Shown in pieces: positions 7,253 to 16,098 of a stretch of 58,376 bases of DNA. A model generated the notes under the pieces. It ran no database searches. It saw nothing but the letters and a program-made list of their open reading frames with translations, and was not told where the DNA came from. Positions within the stretch are counted from its first letter, which is position 1, and every line of letters starts with the position of its first letter. The translations under genes were made by a program, and so were the position numbers. Source of the DNA: Treponema sp. (GTDB lineage Bacteria; Spirochaetota; Spirochaetia; Treponematales; Treponemataceae); NCBI RefSeq assembly GCF_024696245.1, contig NZ_JAILGZ010000024.1, positions 1-58,376 on the forward strand, given 5' to 3'.

Positions 7253-8743
7253 ATGAAAAGAATATTAACATTTATCTTAACATCAACCCTTGCTCTTTCC
7301 CTTGCAAGCGGTCAGGATTTTTCTGAAGATGATTTTCCTCCTCCACCTCCAGGAGCTTTTGATATGGATGGTGATTTTGAACCAGGTAATGGTAAGGGGG
7401 GAGACGGTTTTGGAACAGTGGCTGACGAAAAGGAACCTGACCTTAAGGCAGTAAAAGTTCTGGAAGATGGAGATTCTTTTACCGGAGTTAAGTTCACATC
7501 AAAAAGTCAGGATCAGAGTGTTCTTCTTGCAGAAGATGGGATTAAGGCATCTCTGTCGGATTCAACTTTAAATAAAAAAAAGGGAGATACTTCCAAGGTT
7601 GGACAGAGTAACTTCTATGGACTTAATGCAGCAGTTGTAGCAAAAAGCGGAGCAAATCTTCAATTAAACAATGTTACAATCCGTACAATTGCAGAAGGTT
7701 CAAATGCGGTTTTTGCAACAGGAGAAGGTTCCCGTATAACAATAGACGGAATTAAAATTCAGACAGATGAAGATTCTTCCAGAGGTCTTGATGCAACTTA
7801 CGGTGGAACAGTAGAAGCAAAAAATGTAGACATTACTACTAAGGGTGCTCACTGTGCAGCTTTTGCAACAGACAGGGGAGAAGGCAACATTATTGTAGAT
7901 TCAGGTAAGGCTTCAACAGCAGGCCAGGGTTCTCCTGTAATTTATTCAACAGGTAATATTCGTGTTGCAAATATTACAGGCAGTGCTACAGGTTCAGAAA
8001 TTGCAGTTATCGAAGGAAAAAATTCCATATCCATTACTGATTCAGAGATTTCAGGGGGTACTGATTCAAGAAGGGATACTGGCTGCGGCATAATGCTTTA
8101 CCAGAGTATGAGTGGTGATGCAAACAGGGGTACTTCAGTATTCAGTGCCAGCAATTCAAGACTTATCAGCAATTCTGACGGAGCTTTCTTTTACGTAACA
8201 AATACTGATGCAAAAATAAATCTTTCCAATACTGAGCTTGTAAATTCTTCCGGTATTCTTCTTCAGGTTACTCAGAATTATTCATCAAGAGGCTGGGGAA
8301 AACAGGGAGCTAACGGCGGAACTCTTGAGTTTAATGCTCAAAATCAGCAGCTTGCCGGAAAGGTAATTACAGATTCAATCAGTAAGATAACAATGAATCT
8401 TAAAAATGGCACAAGCTTTAAGGGTTCAATTAACGAAGAAAAATCCGGTCCTGTTAACTTGAATATTTCTAAGGATGCCACTGTTGAATTAACAGCAAAT
8501 TCCTATGTAAATATTCTCTCAGACGGAGATTCATCTTTTGCAAACATTAAGTCCAATGGTTATACCCTCTTTTACAATAAGAATGCAGAAGAGAACAAGG
8601 CTTTAGGCAACAAGGTTATTAATCTTGCCGATGGTGGAAAAATTATCGGAATAGAAATGACCTGGGAAGAAGTGACTCCTGTAAAAACTCAAAAGCAGGG
8701 AAGGCCTGGTAAACCGCCTGCAGGTGCAAAACCAAAATTTTAA
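7253..8743 (+). CDS. secreted right-handed beta-helix surface protein
   Basis: 496 residues with a Sec signal peptide (cleavage near ASG-QD at 20). Residues 21-70 are acidic and Pro/Gly-rich, including a five-proline run, as expected of an extended spacer. From about 75 to 470 the protein is built of imperfect repeats of the kind 'GANLQLNNVTIRT', 'GSRITIDGIKIQT', 'GGTVEAKNVDITT', 'SISITDSEISGG', 'AKINLSNTELVNS', spaced roughly 20-25 residues. This is the signature of a parallel beta-helix as in adhesins and pectin-type proteins. No lyase catalytic triad is visible. The C-terminus (about 475-496) is basic and Pro/Gly-rich. CAGGAG ribosome site at good spacing. It stands alone between the structured RNA and thyX. 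An adhesive or shape-forming surface role is inferred only. Confidence 0.75.
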   Translation: MKRILTFILTSTLALSLASGQDFSEDDFPPPPPGAFDMDGDFEPGNGKGGDGFGTVADEKEPDLKAVKVLEDGDSFTGVKFTSKSQDQSVLLAEDGIKASLSDSTLNKKKGDTSKVGQSNFYGLNAAVVAKSGANLQLNNVTIRTIAEGSNAVFATGEGSRITIDGIKIQTDEDSSRGLDATYGGTVEAKNVDITTKGAHCAAFATDRGEGNIIVDSGKASTAGQGSPVIYSTGNIRVANITGSATGSEIAVIEGKNSISITDSEISGGTDSRRDTGCGIMLYQSMSGDANRGTSVFSASNSRLISNSDGAFFYVTNTDAKINLSNTELVNSSGILLQVTQNYSSRGWGKQGANGGTLEFNAQNQQLAGKVITDSISKITMNLKNGTSFKGSINEEKSGPVNLNISKDATVELTANSYVNILSDGDSSFANIKSNGYTLFYNKNAEENKALGNKVINLADGGKIIGIEMTWEEVTPVKTQKQGRPGKPPAGAKPKF

Positions 8744-8769
8744 TTAGTTAAAATATGCCGCAGGGACAA

Positions 8770-8798
8770 ATGACACAAATGAGTCTTTGCGGTATACT
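8770..8798 (+). promoter_or_regulatory. thyX promoter, leaderless geometry, within a dyad
   Basis: ATGACA (8770-8775), 17-base spacer, TATACT (8793-8798), six bases, then ATG 8805. A 13-bp dyad (8755-8767 with 8783-8795, three G-T pairs) brackets the -35 and overlaps the -10, so it could be an operator. Confidence 0.65.
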
Positions 8799-8804
8799 GT
8801 CCTA

Positions 8805-9512
8805 ATGGTAGAGATTCTAAGCATTACAGAAAAAAATCCTTTAGAGCATATTGGAATGGTAGCAGGCATCTGCTGGAACAGTCCCGTAGATAATCCGGAA
8901 AAAAACCGTAAACGTGCAATCAGCTGTATTTCTTCCGGTCACGGCCGCGTAATGGAATATGCAGATGCAGAACTTGTAATTTCAGGTTATTCAGCAAGAT
9001 GTATTCGTGAACTTTATACCCATATAATCGGAACAACCCGTCTTCAGGAAAGCACCCGCTACGTAAACATGGAAGACTTTAAGTATTACACTCCTTCTAC
9101 AGTTGCCAGTGATGAACAGAAAAAAGAATATGATGGCTGTATGGATGCTATTGCAAAAAGCTACAGCGCTTTATTAGACAGCGGTGTTTCTAAAGAAGAT
9201 GCAGCAAATCTTCTTCCCCTTGGAATGGATACAAAAATCGTTCTTAAAATAAATCTCCGTGCCCTCATTCACTTTATGGAAATGAGACTCTGCACCAGAG
9301 CCTACAAAGAAATCCGTGCCCTTTCTTCAGAAATTAAAAAGGTACTTTCTGATTATTCTGAAGAATGGAAGTACATTGCAGAAAACTATTTCTTACCAAA
9401 GTGTGAAGCTGCAGGTTTCTGTATTGAAGAAAAATGCTGCGGCCGTAAACCAAAAAGATCTGAGGTAGTAATTATTTCTAAAGAAGAATATCAGGCCCTT
9501 AAATCAAAATAA
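8805..9512 (+). CDS. thyX: flavin-dependent thymidylate synthase ThyX
   Basis: 235 residues from ATG 8805. An upstream in-frame TTG (8787) falls inside the promoter and is rejected. ThyX makes dTMP from dUMP using FAD, NADPH and methylene-tetrahydrofolate. Recognisable parts are 'AISCISSGHGRVMEYADAEL', the core 'GTTRLQESTRYVN' (the ThyX R-x-QxxSxRY region), 'LPLGMDTKIVLKINLRALIHFMEMR' (the conserved Asn-Leu-Arg helix that contacts dUMP) and 'CTRAYKEIR'. It is the compact clostridial/spirochaete-like form; the classical RHR motif is not present as such. No Shine-Dalgarno precedes the start, and the -10 box ends six bases before ATG, so the message is likely leaderless. A bidirectional terminator is shared with leuS. 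dut at 30095 supplies the dUMP substrate. Confidence 0.92.
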   Translation: MVEILSITEKNPLEHIGMVAGICWNSPVDNPEKNRKRAISCISSGHGRVMEYADAELVISGYSARCIRELYTHIIGTTRLQESTRYVNMEDFKYYTPSTVASDEQKKEYDGCMDAIAKSYSALLDSGVSKEDAANLLPLGMDTKIVLKINLRALIHFMEMRLCTRAYKEIRALSSEIKKVLSDYSEEWKYIAENYFLPKCEAAGFCIEEKCCGRKPKRSEVVIISKEEYQALKSK

Positions 9513-9527
9513 TTTTTTTTCGGTTAT

Positions 9528-9592
9528 AAAAAAATAAGGCAGAGTGGAGTAAACTTCAAATTAAAGAAGCTTTCCATTCTGCCTTTTTTTTG
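9528..9592. terminator. bidirectional terminator between thyX and leuS
   Basis: A 13-bp stem AAGGCAGAGTGGA (9536-9548) with TCCATTCTGCCTT (9573-9585). T run on the right and A run on the left, so it can serve both converging genes. Confidence 0.92.
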
Positions 9593-9617
9593 TGTGAATT
9601 GTTTTAATTTAATTCAC

Positions 9618-12164
9618 TTATTTTGCTACGATGTTAACAAGCTTGTCTTTTACAACAATTACCTTGGCAACTGTTTTTCCTTCTGTAAACTTTTTAAAGC
9701 CTTCTGTTTCAAAAGCCATCTTCTTAAGGGTTTCTTCATCAGTGCCGGGAGCTGCTTCAAACTTATCACGAAGCTTTCCGTTAATCATTACAGGGAATTC
9801 CTTTGTGTCTTCCTTGCAGAATTCTTCGCTGAACTCAGGCCACTTTTCGTAAGCATTTGATTCCTTATGACCAAGTTTTTCCCAGAGTTCTTCACCAAGG
9901 TGAGGAGCATAAGGGCTGAGCATAAGAACAAAGCCTTCCCACATAGCCTTAGGTACAGAGTCAAGTTTTGAACATTCATTAATAAAGATCATCATCTGAC
10001 TGATGGCAGTATTAAAGTCAAGGTTTTCTGTATCCTTAGTAACTTTTGCTACTGTTTTTGCATAAGTCTTGCGGAGGGAAACAAGAGCCTTGTCTTCGAG
10101 TTTTCCTGTAATATCAATATCTGACATTTCTTTTTCAGAAATTGACCATACCTTATCAAGGAAGCGGTTAATACCAATAAGACCCTGAGTGTTCCATGGC
10201 TTTGAAACTGTGAGAGGTCCCATGAACATTTCGTACATGCGCACACTGTCTGCACCATAGCTGTCAATCATTTCGTCAGGGTTAACAACGTTCTTAAGGG
10301 ACTTGGACATTTTTGCAATTACACGTTCAAGTTCTTCTCCGTCGTCCTTTGCATAGTATTTACCGTCTTTTTCTTCTACAGCATCTACTGCAACCAGTGA
10401 CTTTGACTTTCTCTGGAATGCAAAAGAAGTAATCATACCCTGGTTAATAAGGCGCTGGAATGGTTCTTTTGTAGAAACTACACCAAGATCATAAAGAACC
10501 TTGTGCCAGAATCTTGCATAAAGAAGGTGGAGTACTGCATGTTCTGCACCACCAACGTAAAGGTCTACAGGCATCCAGTAAGATTCCTTTGCCTTGTCAC
10601 AGAAAGATTTTTCGTTTGTAGGATCAATATAGCGCAGGTAGTACCAGCAGCTTCCTGCCCACTGAGGCATTGTGTTTGTTTCCCGCTTTGCAGGCTTTCC
10701 GCATTTAGGACATTTGCAGTTTACCCATGAGTCAATTCCAGCAAGAGGTGATTCACCTGTTCCTGTAGGCTGGTAGGTTTTTACTGCAGGGAGTTCAAGA
10801 GGAAGTTCTTCTTCCGGTACGGCAACTGTTCCGCAGTCAGGGCAGTGTACCAGAGGAATTGGTTCACCCCAGTAACGCTGGCGGCTGAATACCCAGTCAC
10901 GGAGTTTATAGTTTACAGCCTTTTTACCGATTCCCTTTTCTGCAAGGAATTCGAGCATCTTTGCAATGGCGTCCTTTTTGTTAAGGCCGTCAAGGAATTC
11001 TGAATTAACATGGATTCCGTCTTCTGTCCAGGCCTGAGTCTGAACATCAACTTCTGATTTTAATACTTCAATAATTGGAAGATTGAATTTCTTTGCAAAT
11101 TCCCAGTCACGGGTATCGTGGGCAGGAACGGCCATAATGGCACCTGTACCGTAAGAAATAAGAACGTAGTCTGCAACCCAGATAGGAATAAGTTTTCCGT
11201 TTACAGGATTAATTGCATAGCTTCCTGAGAAAACACCAGTCTTGTCTTTTGCCAGGTCTGTACGTTCAAGGTCAGATTTTTTAGCTGCCTGTTCGCGGTA
11301 AGCTTTAACTGCATCTGCCTGTTCAGCAGTTGTAAGTTTGTCAATCATAGGATGTTCAGGAGAAACAACCATGTATGTTGCACCAAAGAGGGTATCACAT
11401 CTTGTTGTGTATACTGTAAGGGTTGTGTCTGTAGCCTTTCCGTCTTTATCAGCAACAGTAAAGTTTACTTCTGCACCTTCTGATTTACCAATCCAGTTTT
11501 TCTGCATAAGCTTTACGCTTTCCGGCCAGTCAAGATCATCAAGGTCTTCAATAAGGCGTTCTGCATAAGCTGTAATTTTTAAAATCCACTGGCGGATTGT
11601 TTTGTGGGTAACCTGAGCACCACAACGGTCACAGTGACCTTCCTTAACTTCTTCGTTAGCAAGACCTGTCATACAGCTTGGACACCAGTTAATAGGTGTT
11701 TCTGCTTCGTAGGCAAGTCCCTTTTTATAAAGCTGAAGGAAAATCCACTGAGTCCATTTGTAGTAGTCCGGAGTACAGGTACGGATTTCCCTGTCCCAGT
11801 CATAGCTGAATCCCAGGGCTTTAATCTGCTGGGTAAAATGTTCAATATTTGCGTTTGTTGTTGTTGAAGGATGGGTTCCTGTTTTAATGGCATAGTTTTC
11901 TGCAGGAAGACCAAAGGCGTCGTATCCCATTGGATGAAGTACATTATAACCTTTCATGCGGAGGTAGCGGCACCAGATATCAGTTGCTGTATAACCTTCA
12001 GGATGTCCTACATGAAGACCTGCTCCACTTGGGTAAGGGAACATGTCCAGAACGTAGCGTCTCTTGTCTTTTGGAACACTTTCATCTTCCTTTGTTTTAA
12101 AAGTCTTGTGTTCATCCCAGTATTTCTGCCATTTAGGCTCTATGTTTTTGAATGGATATGACAT
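9618..12164 (-). CDS. leuS: leucyl-tRNA synthetase
   Basis: 848 residues from ATG at 12164; an ATG at 12167 is only 4 bases from the AGGAG site, so the second ATG fits better. Class Ia synthetase that charges tRNA-Leu. N-terminus '[17 protein letters not shown]', HIGH-box region '[20 protein letters not shown]', a zinc-ribbon-like 'CPSCMTG...CDRCG', the CP1 editing domain with '[20 protein letters not shown]' and '[19 protein letters not shown]', a second Cys cluster 'CPDCG...CPKCG', and '[12 protein letters not shown]' as the KMSKS motif. The C-terminal anticodon-binding and Leu-specific domains are complete ('LVNIVAK' end). Length is normal. It follows the MATE gene by about 70 bases on the same strand. 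Confidence 0.98.
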   Translation of the reverse strand: MSYPFKNIEPKWQKYWDEHKTFKTKEDESVPKDKRRYVLDMFPYPSGAGLHVGHPEGYTATDIWCRYLRMKGYNVLHPMGYDAFGLPAENYAIKTGTHPSTTTNANIEHFTQQIKALGFSYDWDREIRTCTPDYYKWTQWIFLQLYKKGLAYEAETPINWCPSCMTGLANEEVKEGHCDRCGAQVTHKTIRQWILKITAYAERLIEDLDDLDWPESVKLMQKNWIGKSEGAEVNFTVADKDGKATDTTLTVYTTRCDTLFGATYMVVSPEHPMIDKLTTAEQADAVKAYREQAAKKSDLERTDLAKDKTGVFSGSYAINPVNGKLIPIWVADYVLISYGTGAIMAVPAHDTRDWEFAKKFNLPIIEVLKSEVDVQTQAWTEDGIHVNSEFLDGLNKKDAIAKMLEFLAEKGIGKKAVNYKLRDWVFSRQRYWGEPIPLVHCPDCGTVAVPEEELPLELPAVKTYQPTGTGESPLAGIDSWVNCKCPKCGKPAKRETNTMPQWAGSCWYYLRYIDPTNEKSFCDKAKESYWMPVDLYVGGAEHAVLHLLYARFWHKVLYDLGVVSTKEPFQRLINQGMITSFAFQRKSKSLVAVDAVEEKDGKYYAKDDGEELERVIAKMSKSLKNVVNPDEMIDSYGADSVRMYEMFMGPLTVSKPWNTQGLIGINRFLDKVWSISEKEMSDIDITGKLEDKALVSLRKTYAKTVAKVTKDTENLDFNTAISQMMIFINECSKLDSVPKAMWEGFVLMLSPYAPHLGEELWEKLGHKESNAYEKWPEFSEEFCKEDTKEFPVMINGKLRDKFEAAPGTDEETLKKMAFETEGFKKFTEGKTVAKVIVVKDKLVNIVAK

Positions 12165-12236
12165 CATTCATCTCCTGAAAAAAATATGATGAATATAGTA
12201 TCACTTTTTTAATGCCGTGTCATTCTTTGGGCTATC

Positions 12237-13592
12237 TTATCTGGTCAGATCCTTAACCCACCTGTATTTTCTGTAGTGGTGAAGTACCCATGGAATTTTT
12301 CCCACTTCATCAAGACAGGTGCAGGCATAAACCAGAAGAACAGGCCAGTTAAAAAAGAAGGTGCCGGCTGCTGCCAGGGGAACTGCAATACACCACATGC
12401 AGACTGCCAGGGAGTAAACGTCAAATATGGTATCTCCACCGCAGTCAAAGATTCCGTTTATAAGAACGGAGTTTACCGTACGGCCAATCATATAGACTGC
12501 CATAATAATCATCATTCCCTTTAAAAGTTCTCTTGCTTGTGGTGTAAGCTTTACAAAATCCAGAACAAGGGGAGTAAGGCCCAGCATTATAAAGGTAGAA
12601 ATAAAGCCCAGGACAAAGGCTATTACAAGAAGCCTGTCTCCGTAAGATTTACCTGTATCAAGTTTTCCGGCACCCAGCTGGGTTCCTACAAGAATTCCAC
12701 CTCCTGAAGCAAGACCGTTGCAGAAGCAGCATACAAGGTCACGGACAACACTTGCTACTGAGTTTGCAGCTGCAGCATCCTTTCCCAAATGTCCCATAAA
12801 TGCTGTATAGGAAGTAAAGCCTGTTCCCCAGAAAAGGGAAGCTCCTAAAAGGGGCAGGGTGTACTTTACAAAATCCTTTTCCAGCTGAGGATTGAATTTA
12901 AATATCTTTTTTAAATCAGGCCTGATAAAATTCTTTTTGAATGAAGACAGAAGACACCAGACTAGTTCAACGATTCTTGCAATAAGGGTTGCCAGGGCAG
13001 CTCCCTTAACATTCATTTTTTCAAAACCAAAAAGACCAAAGATAAAGACTGCATTTAAGCCTATATTAAGAATAACAGTGCCGGCACTGATAACTGCAGT
13101 TTCCTTTGCATTGTCAGAAATCTTCATCATGGTAAGGTAGCACTGGGATACTCCAGTAATAAGATAAGACCAGGCTGCAATTTTAAGATAGCCGGCACCT
13201 ATTTTTATAAGCTCCTCTTTGTCGGTAAAAATGAACATAAGGTTTTCCGGAAAGAATTCACAAAGCACAAAGAAAAGCAGGCAGGCAAGTACATTTATCC
13301 TTAAGCTTATAAGAAAAATATCATTAAGGGACTTAAGGTCTTTTTTTCCAAAGTACTGGGCTCCTAAAATCGACTCGGCTCCAGTTACAGAAAAAATAAT
13401 CATGTTCTGTATAAACTGAATCTGTGTTGCCAGTGAAACTGCGGACATCATGTCCTGTTCAACATTTCCAAGCATGATTGCATCACAGGCAGCAACTGCA
13501 GAAAGCATAAGGCTCTGGAATGCTATAGGAAGGGCAAGCTTAAAAAGTTTACCCAGAAATTCTCTTTCAAATATTTCTTTTCTACTAACCAT
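12237..13592 (-). CDS. MATE family efflux transporter
   Basis: 451 residues with twelve predicted membrane segments. MATE family exporters extrude cationic drugs or metabolites using Na+ or H+. Family-like features are the opening 'LGKLFKLALPIAFQSLMLSAVAACDAIMLGNV' (TM1 with conserved Pro and Asp), 'TQIQFIQNMIIFSVTGAESILGAQYFGKKD' (TM2 and the loop), 'GAALATLIARIVELVWCL' in the first half and a matching second half 'LASGGGILVGTQLGAGKLD'. The two-fold repeat of about 225 residues is visible. No Shine-Dalgarno is evident and no clean promoter was found. The substrate cannot be told from sequence. Probably co-oriented with but separately transcribed from leuS. Confidence 0.92.
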   Translation of the reverse strand: MVSRKEIFEREFLGKLFKLALPIAFQSLMLSAVAACDAIMLGNVEQDMMSAVSLATQIQFIQNMIIFSVTGAESILGAQYFGKKDLKSLNDIFLISLRINVLACLLFFVLCEFFPENLMFIFTDKEELIKIGAGYLKIAAWSYLITGVSQCYLTMMKISDNAKETAVISAGTVILNIGLNAVFIFGLFGFEKMNVKGAALATLIARIVELVWCLLSSFKKNFIRPDLKKIFKFNPQLEKDFVKYTLPLLGASLFWGTGFTSYTAFMGHLGKDAAAANSVASVVRDLVCCFCNGLASGGGILVGTQLGAGKLDTGKSYGDRLLVIAFVLGFISTFIMLGLTPLVLDFVKLTPQARELLKGMMIIMAVYMIGRTVNSVLINGIFDCGGDTIFDVYSLAVCMWCIAVPLAAAGTFFFNWPVLLVYACTCLDEVGKIPWVLHHYRKYRWVKDLTR

Positions 13593-13697
13593 AGCTAATT
13601 ACTAACATATTAATTAAAAAGTTTAAAGGAAGGCTTTAGGTTAAAGCCTGCAGTTTGACGACTTGTTTATATCATAACTGCCAGGGGGATTTTTTTA

Positions 13698-13726
13698 TTT
13701 ACATTTCCTTTTCTGCGTTTTATTAT
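13698..13726 (+). promoter_or_regulatory. promoter of the LamG protein gene
   Basis: TTTACA (13698-13703), 17 bases, TATTAT (13721-13726). Start would be near 13733; an AAAGGTGG ribosome site precedes ATG 13758. Confidence 0.6.
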
Positions 13727-13757
13727 AGAAGAAAAGAGAACAATAAAGGTGGTTTAT

Positions 13758-14468
13758 ATGAAATTAAAATCTATTGTACTTGTAAGTGCAGCTCTTCTTG
13801 CAGGAAGCCTTCCTGTTTTTGCAAAAAAATCTTCAGCAAAAAAATTTGCTGTTAATGCAGAAGAATCAGCTGTTTTGTATCTGACCTTTGATTCAGAAAA
13901 TGAAGCCGGCTTTACATATAAGGGAAGCCCTGTTAAAGGAGAAGGCTTAAATGGTCAGGCCCTTGTTTTTGACGGACAGGATGATTACCTTGAGCTTGAT
14001 AAAAAAATCCTTGAAGGTGAGGGACTTACTTTTTCCGTAAACATTAAAGCTGAAAGCTGGTCTTACTGGGAACGTATCTTTGACTTTGGTAACGGTTCAG
14101 ATTGTGACGTATGGCTGGGCTATGATCAGGCAACAAAAGCCCTTCGTCTTGCAGCAGGAAGAGCCAGTGCCCTTGCACCCCTTCCTCCTGTAAATGAATG
14201 GACAAATGTTACAGTAACCTTTGGCGAAAAGAATGCAGTTATCTATGTAAACGGAAAGCTTTCCCAGAAACTTTCAATTGGTGTAAGTCCACAGAAAGTT
14301 CTTGCCAGCGTAAAAGGTATTTATGTAGGAAAATCCAACTGGAACGATCCTATGTTTAAAGGAAGCATGGACGATATCTTTATTGCAACAAGAGTATTTT
14401 CTGCAGAAGAAGTTGCTTCTCTTGCAGCAGGTATAGTTGATACTTCTTCAATTGGATATCAGAAATAA
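13758..14468 (+). CDS. secreted LamG/concanavalin A-like lectin-domain protein
   Basis: 236 residues from ATG 13758, chosen because AAAGGTGG is well placed before it; the upstream GTG 13749 overlaps that site. Sec signal with cleavage near VFA-KK (about residue 23). Residues 40-230 are one LamG/ConA-like domain: 'ESAVLYLTFDSENEAGF', 'GLNGQALVFDGQDDYLELDK', 'GLTFSVNIKAESWSYWERIFDFGN', 'NEWTNVTVTFGEKNAVIYVNGKL', 'GIYVGKSNWNDPMFKGSMDDIFI', 'VFSAEEVASLAAG'. This is the full strand order of the family, including the closing 'F-x-G-x-[ML]-DDIxI' motif. There is no catalytic module, so it is a free carbohydrate-binding or envelope protein. Likely periplasmic or surface-exposed. Monocistronic with its own promoter and terminator. 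Confidence 0.88.
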   Translation: MKLKSIVLVSAALLAGSLPVFAKKSSAKKFAVNAEESAVLYLTFDSENEAGFTYKGSPVKGEGLNGQALVFDGQDDYLELDKKILEGEGLTFSVNIKAESWSYWERIFDFGNGSDCDVWLGYDQATKALRLAAGRASALAPLPPVNEWTNVTVTFGEKNAVIYVNGKLSQKLSIGVSPQKVLASVKGIYVGKSNWNDPMFKGSMDDIFIATRVFSAEEVASLAAGIVDTSSIGYQK

Positions 14469-14493
14469 AAAATAGTAAAATTTTTATAAAAGG

Positions 14494-14542
14494 TGCCCTG
14501 ATTTTAGCTTTTAATATAGTTTTTAATCAGGGTATTTTTTTT
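14494..14542 (+). terminator. terminator of the LamG gene
   Basis: TGCCCTGATT (14494-14503) pairs with AATCAGGGTA (14525-14534, one G-U pair), followed by T8. Confidence 0.88.
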
Positions 14543-14593
14543 GCCTGAATTAATTTTTTTAGTGGACTTAAATTTTTTAAAGAAAGGATTTTT

Positions 14594-14637
14594 TATGACA
14601 GAATTTTCCTTTTTGTCATAAGTGCTTGACATGTCAA
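14594..14637. promoter_or_regulatory. four-half-site operator candidate over the PilZ promoter
   Basis: A perfect inverted repeat TATGACA (14594-14600) / TGTCATA (14614-14620) is followed by a perfect 12-base palindrome TTGACATGTCAA (14626-14637). All four half-sites are TGACA or TGTCA, and the palindrome contains the -35 box of the PilZ promoter. Confidence 0.5.
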
Positions 14638-14655
14638 TCTATAAAAGTTCATAAT
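14626..14655 (+). promoter_or_regulatory. PilZ promoter
   Basis: Consensus TTGACA (14626-14631), 18-base spacer, CATAAT (14650-14655); ATG follows at 14665, giving a leader of only 2-4 bases. Confidence 0.65.
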
Positions 14656-14664
14656 TTTATTACT

Positions 14665-15048
14665 ATGAAAAAGGAACATAGAACGGACGAGCGTTTTGAT
14701 GAGGTCGGCCGTGTAACAGCAGATGGTATATGTGCCTATCCGGGAATGCTTGATGACATAAGTGCTTCCGGCTGTAAAATGCATTTTCCAGTAAATACTC
14801 TTGTTGATATGGAAAAGGATTACAACGTTAAGATTAATCTTTCTCATACAGGTATTGTGGAACAGCTCGAATTAGTAGTACATCCTCAGTGGAAAAAAGA
14901 CGAATCCAACGAGACTTATATTGGTTTCAGAATTCTTCGTTCTCCAGATACTCCTCTTTTAAATGAATATATTCATCACATGAAGAATTCCAGCAGCCAG
15001 GCTCAGATGAGGAATCTTCTTATTACTACAAACGTAGATTTTATTTAA
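14665..15048 (+). CDS. PilZ-domain c-di-GMP-binding protein
   Basis: 127 residues from ATG 14665. The in-frame codon at 14626 is the promoter -35 box, so the longer frame is rejected. The two c-di-GMP binding motifs of PilZ are present: R-T-D-E-R (RxxxR) near residues 5-9 and D-I-S-A-S-G (DxSxxG) near 32-37, followed by strands 'CKMHFPVNTLVDMEKDYNVKINL' and 'LELVVHPQWKKDESNETYIGFRIL'. It is a single-domain PilZ adaptor, probably signalling to motility or another partner. The start lacks a Shine-Dalgarno and is near-leaderless. The stop TAA directly abuts the ATG of the following methyltransferase. A matching c-di-GMP phosphodiesterase lies at 42250-44151. Confidence 0.85.
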   Translation: MKKEHRTDERFDEVGRVTADGICAYPGMLDDISASGCKMHFPVNTLVDMEKDYNVKINLSHTGIVEQLELVVHPQWKKDESNETYIGFRILRSPDTPLLNEYIHHMKNSSSQAQMRNLLITTNVDFI

Positions 15049-16005
15049 ATGTCATATCAGATTACAAAACTAACAGGCAGGGCCCTTCTTGCTTTTCCGG
15101 AAAAAAAATCCATGCTTCTCTCTGAATTGTCCAGGCGTTTTTCTGCTTCCCTTAACAAGGCTGTACATTACGGAGACCTTATTTATATAGAAGATTTTAA
15201 TGAAGTTCCATATTTTGCAAGAAGCGTAATGACGGAACCTTTTCTCTTAAAGTTTGATTCCATTGGAGATGCAGCTTCTGCCCTAAAGGAAATTCAAAGG
15301 TCCTGGGCTCCTTACCAGTACACCTGTTTTAGAAGGGCTCAGCTTATTCAGGAAAAACTTCCCTATGTAAATTTAAAGAACAGAAATTTTCCGGTAAAGA
15401 TTCCTTCTTCTCCAATTGGTCTTTACACCCTTATTGATGAACACACACTTATTGCTTCTGCTTCTACCACAAGTCCCCTTCCTGCAGGCAGTCTTATTTT
15501 TAATGAAGATCATGAAAATCCACCAAGCAGGGCCTACCTTAAAATTCAGGAAAGCCTTAGTCTTGCTTCTTACTTTTTTGATGTTGAACTTCCTTCTGAA
15601 AAATCCCGCTGTTTTGAAGCAGGAGCCTGTCCTGGTGGCTGGACCTATGTTCTTGTAAATCTGGGCTCCCAGGTTTATGCCGTAGACAGGGCTCCTTTAG
15701 CAGACAGCCTTATGAATAATCCTAAGGTTACTTTTGCAGCCCATGATGCCTTTACCCTTACTCCGGAAGAAATAGGGGACTGTGACTGGGTTTTTAGTGA
15801 TGTTATCTGTTACCCTGAACGTCTTTTATCCTGGATTAAAACCTGGCTTGAAAGCGGCCGTACAAAAAAGATGATTTGTACCATAAAAATGCAGGGCGAA
15901 ATTGACTGGGATTTAGTTGCTCAGTTTGCTGCCATTCCTGACAGTAAGGTAGTTCACTTAGGTTACAATAAACATGAGCTTACCTTTATTCACGTAGAAA
16001 AATAG
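15049..16005 (+). CDS. RlmM-like FtsJ-fold rRNA 2'-O-methyltransferase
   Basis: 318 residues. The C-terminal half is a Rossmann-fold SAM methyltransferase of the FtsJ/RrmJ group: 'CFEAGACPGGWTYVLVNLG' (motif I, SAM binding), 'VYAVDRAPL', 'DCDWVFSDVICYPE', 'KMICTIKMQG' and 'HELTFIHVEK'. A Lys before motif I ('SRAYLKIQE'), the Asp of FSDV, the Lys of TIKM and the Glu of HELTF match the K-D-K-E catalytic tetrad. The N-terminal part (1-170) is consistent with the RNA-binding THUMP-like domain of RlmM, which methylates C2498 of 23S rRNA in E. coli. The ATG follows the PilZ stop with no gap and no ribosome site, so translation is likely coupled. Target rRNA position is inferred by family only. Confidence 0.8.
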   Translation: MSYQITKLTGRALLAFPEKKSMLLSELSRRFSASLNKAVHYGDLIYIEDFNEVPYFARSVMTEPFLLKFDSIGDAASALKEIQRSWAPYQYTCFRRAQLIQEKLPYVNLKNRNFPVKIPSSPIGLYTLIDEHTLIASASTTSPLPAGSLIFNEDHENPPSRAYLKIQESLSLASYFFDVELPSEKSRCFEAGACPGGWTYVLVNLGSQVYAVDRAPLADSLMNNPKVTFAAHDAFTLTPEEIGDCDWVFSDVICYPERLLSWIKTWLESGRTKKMICTIKMQGEIDWDLVAQFAAIPDSKVVHLGYNKHELTFIHVEK

Positions 16006-16023
16006 CATAATAATTGATTCAAT

Positions 16024-16084
16024 AAAAAAAGCTGTCCTCTTTTTTGTGAAGCGTCTTCACTTAAAAGCAGGGCAGCTTTTTTTT
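16024..16084. terminator. bidirectional terminator between the RlmM-like gene and metA
   Basis: AAAAGCTGTCCT (16027-16038) pairs with AGGGCAGCTTTT (16069-16080), enclosing a perfect inner hairpin GTGAAG-CGT-CTTCAC (16046-16060). A and T runs on both sides. Confidence 0.88.
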
Positions 16085-16098
16085 GCAGGTGAATTTTT

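Noticed and set aside
7192-7330. Short frame starting at an ATG in the leader of the beta-helix gene
   Set aside because: About 45 codons, no ribosome site, overlaps the real gene out of frame, no recognisable features.
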